A stretch of DNA of 19,913 nucleotides from Flavicella sp049625305 (GTDB lineage: Bacteria > Bacteroidota > Bacteroidia > Flavobacteriales > Flavobacteriaceae), in NCBI GenBank assembly GCA_049625305.1, contig JBMZVD010000040.1, positions 1-19,913 of the forward strand, in the 5' to 3' direction. The position numbers and the translations under genes were made by a program. This document shows, piece after piece, positions 13,959 through 19,913 of this stretch. A model generated the notes under the pieces. It had not been told where the DNA came from. It saw nothing but the letters and a program-made list of their open reading frames with translations, and made no database searches. Positions within the stretch are counted from its first letter, which is position 1, and every line of letters begins with the position of its first letter.

Positions 13959-14591
13959 TTAGTATAATAATTCCGTGTCTACGGTGTCTAAATAGTCGTC
14001 TATATCCTCATCACTGATGCCATCGTACATAAAAGTACTACTATCGTCTAATTCAGGTTCGATACTCGCAATTGTATACGTATCAATGTCCATATTACCT
14101 GCTAAAATCCATTCGTTAAGTTCACTTTCAGTGATGTTTTCAATATAGATATCCTTAGCGGTATACTGTTGTATGCCCATATATATAAGAAAGGCAGCAG
14201 CAATACTAGAGCCAACCCCAATAATTAAATTGCGAATTTTGCCTTGTGGCTTTTTTACCCCGAATTGGGTATCCTGATTTATTGAAAGGGATGCTGTCAG
14301 TTTTGTGTCAAAATCTTCAAAGTAATTAGTTGGTGTTTTGAATGGATTTTGTATCGGATCTAAAGAAATATCAAGACCGTTATCTTCGAGAGGTAAAAGG
14401 TTTGCATCAAATTCTTTGAAATAGTTGTCAGGTACAGAAAACCCTGTTTGTTTGGGGATGTTTTCTTCTTCAATAGCAGAAAAAAGAGACGAGTCAAAAT
14501 TTTCAAAGTATCCTTTCGGTGTTTTGAAATTTTGACGATCGACTAAGAGCTTTCTCAGTGTTTCTTCATGATTTTTTTCCTCGTTGTCCAT
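13959..14591 (-). CDS. Putative anti-sigma factor with one membrane segment and three copies of a P-x-x-Y-F motif
   Basis: 210 residues. The N-terminal 118 residues have no signal peptide and should be cytoplasmic; residues 120-140 form one membrane helix; the last 70 residues are very acidic and should be periplasmic. The cytoplasmic part carries a degenerate motif F-x-x-P-x-x-Y-F-x-x-F-D-x-x-L three times, at 22-36, 51-65 and 84-98. No H-x-x-x-C-x-x-C zinc motif of classical anti-sigma factors is present. I assign the role from position alone, between an ECF sigma gene (30 bases upstream) and a Spy-like sensor gene, plus the topology. The repeats could be the sigma-binding units. Confidence 0.72.
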   Translation of the reverse strand: MDNEEKNHEETLRKLLVDRQNFKTPKGYFENFDSSLFSAIEEENIPKQTGFSVPDNYFKEFDANLLPLEDNGLDISLDPIQNPFKTPTNYFEDFDTKLTASLSINQDTQFGVKKPQGKIRNLIIGVGSSIAAAFLIYMGIQQYTAKDIYIENITESELNEWILAGNMDIDTYTIASIEPELDDSSTFMYDGISDEDIDDYLDTVDTELLY

Positions 14592-14621
14592 AATGCTATG
14601 ACTGTGTAACTACCAAATGGT

Positions 14622-15164
14622 TTAATGCGCTTCTATAATTTTTTTTATTTTTTTTACTGCATGAAAATAAGAGGCTTTCAATGCGCCTACAGAAGTTCCT
14701 AAAATTTCAGAAATCTGATCGTATTTTAGATTGTCAAAATACTTCATATTAAAAACCATACGTTGTTTTTCTGGCAGTTCTAGCAATGCCTTTTGCAACA
14801 ACATTTGAATCTTGTCTCCATCGTACAATACATCTTCTTGAAGACTGTGCAGTTTGTTGAACTGGTATTCGTCACTTGTAAGTTGTAACTGTTTTGCACG
14901 CTTGTTGATAAAAGTAATAGCTTCATTTGTCGCGATACGGTACATCCACGAAAAAAGCTTGGAATCTCCTTTGAAATTTGGCAGTCCTCTATAAATTTTG
15001 ACAAATGTATTTTGCAACACATCATCTGTGTCTTCATGCGATAACAATATTTTACGCAAATGCCAATACAACCGTTCTTTATAGGTACTCACTAATACTC
15101 TAAAAGCCTTTTCTTTGGTTTTAGGATCGGTAAGTTGTTGTAAGAACAGTTTTTCTTCAGTCAA
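14622..15164 (-). CDS. ECF-family RNA polymerase sigma factor
   Basis: This 180-residue sigma-70 family protein of extracytoplasmic-function type directs RNA polymerase to a special promoter set. Region 2 spans roughly residues 22-90, with D-T-D-D-V-L-Q-N-T-F-V-K-I-Y (45-58) and F-S-W-M-Y-R-I-A-T-N (71-80). Region 4 spans 120-175, with L-P-E-K-Q-R-M-V-F (130-138) and Y-D-Q-I-S-E-I-L-G-T-S-V-G-A-L-K (148-163) forming the helix-turn-helix. Length is normal. It starts 9 bases after the 482-residue gene and is followed by a membrane protein and an exported sensor, the usual layout for a sigma factor held inactive by a membrane partner and responding to the cell envelope. Confidence 0.93.
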   Translation of the reverse strand: MTEEKLFLQQLTDPKTKEKAFRVLVSTYKERLYWHLRKILLSHEDTDDVLQNTFVKIYRGLPNFKGDSKLFSWMYRIATNEAITFINKRAKQLQLTSDEYQFNKLHSLQEDVLYDGDKIQMLLQKALLELPEKQRMVFNMKYFDNLKYDQISEILGTSVGALKASYFHAVKKIKKIIEAH

Positions 15165-15173
15165 GATATTTGC

Positions 15174-16622
15174 TTATTTTTTTTTAGATTTCGTAGCGTA
15201 GCCAAAAAGCCTTCTATTGATTATTAGTTCTGAAATTCCCTCTGGTAACATTTCTTCCCATCCTGGCTCTGACTTTGTAATCATCTCTAAAATTTTTCTT
15301 GAGAATACTTCTAGTATTTTAGGATCATAGTCTTTGATGTCGATTAGTTTCCCATTGTATTTGAAAAACTTGTATAATTCTTTCATCCTTGGGTGAACTG
15401 TCAAAGTATCACTTGTGATGATCTTATCATTTTTCATGTCCTTCAAAGGATACATGTATATTTTTAAATCTTTAAAAAATAGTTTCCCAAAGGCCTCCAA
15501 AATACCACCACTTAAATTTCTGTAATATTGTTCGTCAAAGATATTTACCAAACTTTCAACTCCCATAGCAAGTGCCATTCGAGCTTTGGTAAACTCATTG
15601 AAATATTCTACAAGTTTGTAGTACTCTTGGAAGTTAGTAATCATTACATTTTGGCCCAAGGAGCACAATAGTTCCGCTCTGTCTAAGAAGTCTCTTTCGT
15701 TGATTTTTCCTTCTGAACGTAAATTTGCCAAAGTAATCTCAAAAATGATTTCTGTATTACCTTTATCTACCTTATTTTCATTAAAGAATAACTTTTTGGA
15801 GTTTTCGTACATATCCATGTTAACTTTCGTAACTGGTCTAAAACTTCCTCGTAAAGCCAAAATATTCTTTTTATACAATACTTGTGCGGGTAATCTATTT
15901 CTTCCACTTGAATCAAACATTACGGCATTTGTCATACCATTTTTCACCAATTGCAAACTCATCAAACGGTTGTCGACATACATAAAACGTGGCCCTGAAA
16001 AATTGATCATATCAATTTCTAACTGGTCTTGTTGAATGTTGTCATATAGAGATGCGAGTAATTCTTTGGGATTGTCATTCATGTAGAAAGCACCGTAAAT
16101 CAAGTTAACTCCCAATTTACCGAGGGTTTCTTGTTGTAAGGTTGCATCAGTTTCTTTGAATCGCAAATGCAAAACGATTTCGTTGTAATCTTCAAGAGGG
16201 TCCAGTTGAAAACGGATTCCTACCCATCCATGACCTTTGAATTTTTTTGCAAAATCAATGGTAGCAACAGTATTGGCATAACTGAAGAAAAATTTATCCG
16301 GGTGTTTAGCTCGGTCCAATCTTTCTTCCATCAATTCAATTTCATGACGTAACATTTTCTTCAAACGAGTTTCAGTTACATATCTGCGATCTTCCTCAAT
16401 TCCGTATATAGCGTCAGAAAAATCTTTGTCGTAAGCACTCATTGCTTTCGCAATGGTACCTGAGGCACCACCAGATCTGAAAAAATTACGAACGGTTTCT
16501 TGACCTGCTCCAATTTCGGAGAAGGTACCGTAGATGTTTTGATTTAAATTGATTCTTAGTGATTTTCCCTTTATAGTTGGGATATTACTAATTTCTTTAT
16601 CACCTTTTAAAGTTACGGCCAT
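15174..16622 (-). CDS. Conserved Bacteroidetes protein of unknown function
   Basis: This 482-residue protein has no signal peptide or membrane segment and should be cytoplasmic. I recognise it as a well-conserved flavobacterial protein, but without a trustworthy function; automatic names for relatives are inconsistent. Visible marks are an N-terminal G-K-S-L-R-I-N-L-N-Q-N-I-Y-G (19-32), E-I-G-A-G-Q-E (36-42), F-F-R-S-G-G-A-S-G-T-I-A-K (47-59), S-A-Y-D-K-D-F-S-D-A-I-Y-G (62-74), L-Y-K-K-N-I-L-A-L-R-G-S-F-R-P-V-T-K (about 248-265) and R-N-L-S-G-G-I-L-E-A-F-G (about 368-379). The glycine-rich stretches near the start might bind a nucleotide or cofactor, but I see no standard P-loop. It heads the operon containing the ECF sigma factor, only 9 bases upstream, and is divergent from the MBL-fold gene. 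Confidence 0.85.
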   Translation of the reverse strand: MAVTLKGDKEISNIPTIKGKSLRINLNQNIYGTFSEIGAGQETVRNFFRSGGASGTIAKAMSAYDKDFSDAIYGIEEDRRYVTETRLKKMLRHEIELMEERLDRAKHPDKFFFSYANTVATIDFAKKFKGHGWVGIRFQLDPLEDYNEIVLHLRFKETDATLQQETLGKLGVNLIYGAFYMNDNPKELLASLYDNIQQDQLEIDMINFSGPRFMYVDNRLMSLQLVKNGMTNAVMFDSSGRNRLPAQVLYKKNILALRGSFRPVTKVNMDMYENSKKLFFNENKVDKGNTEIIFEITLANLRSEGKINERDFLDRAELLCSLGQNVMITNFQEYYKLVEYFNEFTKARMALAMGVESLVNIFDEQYYRNLSGGILEAFGKLFFKDLKIYMYPLKDMKNDKIITSDTLTVHPRMKELYKFFKYNGKLIDIKDYDPKILEVFSRKILEMITKSEPGWEEMLPEGISELIINRRLFGYATKSKKK

Positions 16623-16654
16623 TTATTAAATAAATATTAGTGTTATGTGTAAAA

Positions 16655-16662
16655 CAAATGTA
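16655..16662 (-). promoter_or_regulatory. Candidate -7 element for the 482-residue gene and sigma operon
   Basis: On the minus strand this reads TACATTTG, an exact match to TAnnTTTG, 32 bases before the ATG at 16622. I see no well-placed -33 TTTG, so this is a weak call. Confidence 0.35.
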
Positions 16663-16695
16663 CTAAATTAGACAAACTATTGATAAATATAATCT

Positions 16696-16703
16696 TATTT
16701 TTG
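16696..16703 (+). promoter_or_regulatory. Candidate -7 element for the MBL-fold hydrolase gene
   Basis: TATTTTTG is an exact match to TAnnTTTG and lies 31 bases before the ATG at 16735. The nearest TTG upstream is only 13 bases away, so the -33 element is unclear. Confidence 0.33.
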
Positions 16704-16734
16704 TCTTAACATTAATGCTAAATTATAAAAATTT

Positions 16735-17517
16735 ATGACAGGTTCCATCATTAGCTTAACTTTCTTAGGAACGGGAACTTCACAAGGCGTTCCCATGCTA
16801 CTTTCCGATGAACCTGTAAATAAATCTGTTGATAAAAAGGACAAGAGATTGCGCTCTTCGGTATTGGTTTCATGGGGTGATGTAGCTTATTTAATAGATT
16901 GTGGTCCTGACTTCAGGTACCAATCCTTGCGTGCAGATATAAAGAAAATTAATGGTATATTATTCACACATGAACATTCGGATCACATCGCTGGTTTGGA
17001 TGATATCAGACCTTTTTGTTACCAAGATGGTCCAATGCCCGTGTACGCTATGGAGCGTGTGATGCACTCATTAGAACAGCGCTATGCATATATTTTTCAA
17101 AAAGAAAATAGATATCCAGGTGCTGCTCAAGTAATTCCTCACATTTTAAGTGAATGTACTTTTGAGTTAGCAGGTTTAGAGGTGCAACCCATCCGTGTTT
17201 TACATGGGACTCTGCCTATTTTAGGATATAGGTTTGGAAGTGTAGCTTATCTTACTGATGTAAAAAGTGTCGAGAAATCCGAACGAGACAAATTAAAAAA
17301 CTTGGATGTTTTGGTTGTCAGTGCATTGAGAATAGCAACACATCCCACTCATTTTAATTTAGATGAAGCTCTGGATTTTGTAGCGGATATCAAACCCCAA
17401 AAAGCCTATTTCACACATATTAGTCATCGTTTGGGATTTCATAATGAAATCTCTAAAAAATTACCTAAGAATGTGTTTTTGAGCTATGATGGTTTGGAGG
17501 TGAAAACAGCTTTGTAA
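16735..17517 (+). CDS. MBL-fold metal-dependent hydrolase (PhnP/RNase Z-like)
   Basis: 260 residues, cytoplasmic. The N-terminus F-L-G-T-G-T-S-Q-G-V-P (10-20) is typical of the PhnP-like branch of the metallo-beta-lactamase fold. The zinc motif H-E-H-S-D-H is at 79-84, followed by G-L-D-D-I-R-P. Further ligands are His157, Asp175 in Y-L-T-D-V, and a histidine of F-T-H-I-S-H (226-231). The fold hydrolyses phosphodiester or related bonds; PhnP relatives cleave cyclic ribose phosphates. No phosphonate genes are nearby, so the substrate is unknown and I give no symbol. The gene is transcribed away from the 482-residue gene and converges with the esterase gene, nine bases apart. Confidence 0.88.
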   Translation: MTGSIISLTFLGTGTSQGVPMLLSDEPVNKSVDKKDKRLRSSVLVSWGDVAYLIDCGPDFRYQSLRADIKKINGILFTHEHSDHIAGLDDIRPFCYQDGPMPVYAMERVMHSLEQRYAYIFQKENRYPGAAQVIPHILSECTFELAGLEVQPIRVLHGTLPILGYRFGSVAYLTDVKSVEKSERDKLKNLDVLVVSALRIATHPTHFNLDEALDFVADIKPQKAYFTHISHRLGFHNEISKKLPKNVFLSYDGLEVKTAL

Positions 17518-17526
17518 ACGAATAAT

Positions 17527-18171
17527 TTACAATCGTTCTTCAATCCAAGTTTTGAAATCGTAAAAATTTTGTGGGTGTACTCCATGCCCTACTGGGTATT
17601 CTTTGTAGCTGTGATTGACAGCGTGTTTTTTAAAGAATTCAGGTGCTTTACGCGCCCATTGAACTGGGATAACTTGATCTACACTCCCATGAGAGATAAA
17701 ATAATCAGTTGTGTTTTTTTCTATTTTCTCAGGAATTAAATCTTCATTGAGATAACCACTCAATGCGATAACGTATTGTATGTTTTGAGTTTTAAGAGAT
17801 AAGGCATTACTTAATATAGCCCCTTGGCTAAAACCAAGTAAAAAGACTTTTTTGGGATTTATATTTTTTTTAGCAATGCACTCATTGACAAAAGTTTCAA
17901 TTTTGTCTAAAGAGATACGAGCCTCGTCTAAATCTGAAAACTTATTTTGGTCTGCATCGAAGTTAATACTATACCAAGCAAAACTGTGCCCTCCTAAACT
18001 GTGTGGAGCTTGTATACTGATGATGTGCATTTCGTCTGGTAATTCCTCTGCAAAAGAATATAAATCCATTTCATTACTCCCATAACCGTGAAGCAATATT
18101 AAGAGTGGAGCAGGGGTTTCACTTTTTATTTTGGGTAATCTTTCTATGTATTCCAAAGTAGTATTCATCAT
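17527..18171 (-). CDS. Carboxylesterase/phospholipase-type alpha/beta hydrolase
   Basis: 214 residues without a signal peptide, so cytoplasmic. It fits the Abhydrolase_2 group of small carboxylesterases. The oxyanion-hole motif L-L-H-G-Y-G-S-N is at 26-33, the nucleophile Ser115 lies in G-F-S-Q-G, the acid is Asp165 in G-S-V-D-Q-V-I-P, and the base is His196 in G-H-G-V. It should hydrolyse short-chain esters or lysophospholipids; the true substrate cannot be read from the sequence. It starts 18 bases after the dihydroorotase-like gene and is probably cotranscribed with it. Two ATG codons occur in a row at the start. Confidence 0.9.
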   Translation of the reverse strand: MMNTTLEYIERLPKIKSETPAPLLILLHGYGSNEMDLYSFAEELPDEMHIISIQAPHSLGGHSFAWYSINFDADQNKFSDLDEARISLDKIETFVNECIAKKNINPKKVFLLGFSQGAILSNALSLKTQNIQYVIALSGYLNEDLIPEKIEKNTTDYFISHGSVDQVIPVQWARKAPEFFKKHAVNHSYKEYPVGHGVHPQNFYDFKTWIEERL

Positions 18172-18189
18172 GCTGTGTGCGAAGTTTAT

Positions 18190-19446
18190 TTATTTCAAAA
18201 TCAATTGATTATTCGCAAAGATTCCATATACTTTTCCTTGCACTTCTTTATTTTCAAAAATAGAGTTCCTAGAGGTTGATAGAATGTTCTTTTCTGTAAA
18301 AACACTTTTACCATCGTTGCTAAACAAAGTAATCGCTGCAGTTTTGCCTTTGTTTACAGTAGAAGACTCTAATCCAAAAACACTTCTCGCTTTGTCTGTT
18401 AGGCAGTCTACAATGGTTTCTGTGTCTAAAACGTTTTCTAAACTTTGGTACAAACTTTCCAAGCCAATGGTTCCATAGGTTGCATTGCTAAACTCTACCT
18501 TTTTATTTTCAATATCGATTGGGTTGTGATCGGACGTGATGCAATCAATTGTACCATCCTTGACCCCTTCAATCAGTGCCAATCTATCTTCTTCAGTTCT
18601 CAGAGGAGGTAAAACTTTATAATTTGAATTAAAATCGTTTAATTCACGATCAGTCAAGTTTAGATGATGTGCTGTTACACTGCAAGTAACATTTAGTTTT
18701 TTTGATTTTGCATTGCGAATCAATTCTACAGATTTTTTAGTACTTATGGTAGGAATGTGTAACTTACCTCCAGTATATTCTAGGATGCATAAATCACGAG
18801 TAATTTGTATTTCTTCAGCTATATTAGGTATTCCTTTTAGCCCAAGAAGTGTACTTTGTACTCCTTCGTTTGCGATGCCTTCTCCTGCTATTTTTTTATT
18901 ATGAGGAAAACTCAAGACCAAACCGTCAAAATTTTGAGCGTATAAAAGCGCAACTTTCATCATATTTTCGTTAGACATTGGCTTGTTGTAATCTCCAAAA
19001 GCAATAGCACCGGCTTTTTGCATGTCATAGAGTTCTGCCATTTCTTCACCTTGGGATTTTTGTGTCAAACTCGCAATAGGGTGAAGTTTTGTTGCTTTTC
19101 CTGCGGCTTCATTTTTAAGAAATGAAATACTAGGTTTGGTATCTGTAAAAGGATACGTGTTTGAATTAACGGCTACTTCTGTAAATCCAGATTTAGCAGC
19201 AACTTCCAACCCTTTTTCAATGGTTTCTCTTTCCTCATATCCTGGTTCTCCAAAAGAGACACTACTATCAAACCATCCTTTTGATACGTGTAAGTTTTCG
19301 AGTTTGATTTCCTTACAGTCTTCTGGACATGCTATAAAGTCTGCTATATCGACAAATAAATTGTCTGCAATGAGAATATCCTTTTGTTGTTTGTGAAAAG
19401 GGCTTGTCTTATCTAGTATAGTGGCAGATTTTAATAAGATCTTCAT
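18190..19446 (-). CDS. Dihydroorotase homologue, probably catalytically inactive
   Basis: This 418-residue member of the amidohydrolase superfamily aligns with dihydroorotase, the pyrimidine-pathway enzyme that closes carbamoyl aspartate to dihydroorotate. Family marks remain: G-E-P-G-Y-E-E-R-E-T-I (66-76), V-T-A-H-H-L-N-L-T-D (257-266) and T-S-D-H-N-P (304-309). Key metal and substrate residues are gone. The D-x-H-V-H-x-R motif reads D-S-S-V-S-F-G (60-66), so both zinc histidines and the arginine are replaced. The H-I-x-H motif reads H-I-P-T (230-233), and D-H-A-P-H reads D-H-N-P-I (306-310). The frame is intact and well conserved, so it is not a decayed gene. In some bacteria such non-catalytic homologues assemble with aspartate transcarbamoylase; that role is inferred here. 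The gene may be annotated pyrC elsewhere. Confidence 0.85.
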   Translation of the reverse strand: MKILLKSATILDKTSPFHKQQKDILIADNLFVDIADFIACPEDCKEIKLENLHVSKGWFDSSVSFGEPGYEERETIEKGLEVAAKSGFTEVAVNSNTYPFTDTKPSISFLKNEAAGKATKLHPIASLTQKSQGEEMAELYDMQKAGAIAFGDYNKPMSNENMMKVALLYAQNFDGLVLSFPHNKKIAGEGIANEGVQSTLLGLKGIPNIAEEIQITRDLCILEYTGGKLHIPTISTKKSVELIRNAKSKKLNVTCSVTAHHLNLTDRELNDFNSNYKVLPPLRTEEDRLALIEGVKDGTIDCITSDHNPIDIENKKVEFSNATYGTIGLESLYQSLENVLDTETIVDCLTDKARSVFGLESSTVNKGKTAAITLFSNDGKSVFTEKNILSTSRNSIFENKEVQGKVYGIFANNQLILK

Positions 19447-19482
19447 GATGGTATTGAATTAAAGATAGATGAATATTACTAG

Positions 19483-19506
19483 CACGCATCTTGACAAAGA
19501 TGTGTG
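19483..19506. repeat. Inverted repeat in the dihydroorotase-like gene leader
   Basis: Arms 19483-19492 and 19497-19506 pair over ten positions (nine Watson-Crick and one G-T) around the four-base loop GACA. It lies 36 bases before the ATG at 19446. No run of T follows on the minus strand, so it is a poor terminator. It could be an operator or an mRNA hairpin. The rest of 19447-19642 shows no gene. Confidence 0.5.
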
Positions 19507-19642
19507 AGAAATAAATATGTGTAGAAATGTAAATAATTGAAAGCAGTTGAAAGGCTTGCGCTACAAGCGAGCTTAAAAAGTAAGAAGAAAGATACTTTAA
19601 CCGCATAAATTTTTAAGATTTTTCAAAGATACACAAAGAATT

Positions 19643-19913
19643 TTAATTGCAGTAATTTTCTAAAATACCTTTTGCATATTTGGATGCAACAGCAGCAGTG
19701 AATTTTGGAAAATCTATTGGTGCATCTTCATTAGCACTGTCAGAAATAATACGAATTACTGAAAACGGTATCTCGTACTCATAACAGACTTGAGCGACTG
19801 CAGCACCTTCCATTTCAACGCAAAGTGCTTCAGGAATACTCTCTTTAAGTGCATTTATCTTTTCTTTTGAAGCTATGAATTGATCACCACTTAAAATGAT
19901 GCCTGTGTGAACC
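19643..19913 (-). CDS. mtnN: 5'-methylthioadenosine/S-adenosylhomocysteine nucleosidase, C-terminal part
   Basis: The gene runs off the right edge; 89 residues to the TAA at 19643-19645 are visible, read from base 19912 downward. The enzyme removes adenine from methylthioadenosine and S-adenosylhomocysteine in methionine salvage and methyl-cycle recycling. The visible part has G-I-I-L-S-G-D-Q-F, then V-E-M-E-G-A-A-V-A-Q-V-C, whose Met and Glu hold the ribose, and V-I-R-I-I-S-D, whose Asp is the catalytic acid for adenine release. It ends with an F-P-K-F-T-A-A-V-A-S helix. All visible catalytic residues are present. It is on the same strand as the dihydroorotase-like gene, but 196 bases separate them. 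Confidence 0.92.
   Translation of the reverse strand, partial: VHTGIILSGDQFIASKEKINALKESIPEALCVEMEGAAVAQVCYEYEIPFSVIRIISDSANEDAPIDFPKFTAAVASKYAKGILENYCN

Noticed and set aside
16735..17517. Calling the MBL-fold gene phnP
   Set aside because: Motifs fit that branch, but there are no phosphonate genes nearby and the branch has several substrates.
19554..19568. Small hairpin GCTTG-CGCTA-CAAGC after the nucleosidase gene, read as a terminator
   Set aside because: Only five base pairs, about 75 bases after the stop, with no good T run on the minus strand.
19580..19645. Resemblance to the short AAAGA-rich intergenic repeats seen in some Flavobacterium genomes
   Set aside because: The likeness is loose and only one partial unit is visible; AT-rich sequence alone could explain it.
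1..19913. CRISPR arrays, tRNA or rRNA genes, insertion sequences, phage genes
   Set aside because: I looked for spaced repeats, cloverleaf-like segments, transposase motifs and flanking inverted repeats and saw none.

Overview
The window looks like chromosomal DNA of a Bacteroidetes bacterium, most likely a member of the Flavobacteriaceae. The DNA is AT-rich. Several secreted proteins end in a type IX secretion system (T9SS) type A sorting domain with a Y-P-N-P motif. One lipoprotein has the relaxed lipobox of this phylum, promoter-like sites fit the TTTG / TAnnTTTG pattern, and there is a flavobacterial 'sensor of ECF-type sigma factor' operon. I do not name a species.

Bases 1-10390, all on the plus strand, form a galactan-degradation locus. 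It starts inside a T9SS-exported protein of unknown function. It continues with a lipoprotein that joins a GH2 beta-galactosidase-type enzyme to a CE4 (NodB) deacetylase, then a periplasmic GH53 endo-beta-1,4-galactanase, then a second GH53 enzyme with an extra N-terminal beta-sandwich and a T9SS-like tail. After a 277-base gap come a 983-residue multi-module protein and a 322-residue protein. The 983-residue protein carries the same beta-sandwich, an unnamed module, a calcineurin-like phosphoesterase domain that has lost its metal ligands, an SGNH/CE6-type acetylesterase and a T9SS tail. The 322-residue protein carries the same unnamed module and a nearly identical T9SS tail. Two kinds of deacetylase beside beta-1,4-galactanases suggest an acetyl-decorated galactan as substrate. 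No SusC/SusD pair lies in the window.

Bases 10420-13427, minus strand, are a four-gene photolyase/cryptochrome cassette. In transcription order it holds a TIGR03643-family protein, a photolyase-type FAD-domain protein with its alpha/beta domain at the wrong end, a 44-residue DUF2256 zinc-finger protein, and a prokaryotic (6-4)-photolyase-like protein lacking all four [4Fe-4S] cluster cysteines. The genes overlap or nearly touch, and there is a plausible promoter just upstream.

Bases 13485-16622, minus strand, are a likely ECF-sigma operon: a conserved 482-residue protein of unknown function, an ECF sigma factor, a single-pass membrane protein with three copies of a short motif (probable anti-sigma factor), and an exported Spy-like sensor.

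Bases 16735-19913 hold ordinary core genes: a plus-strand MBL-fold hydrolase, then on the minus strand a serine esterase, a dihydroorotase homologue without its catalytic metal ligands, and the C-terminal part of MTA/SAH nucleosidase at the window edge.
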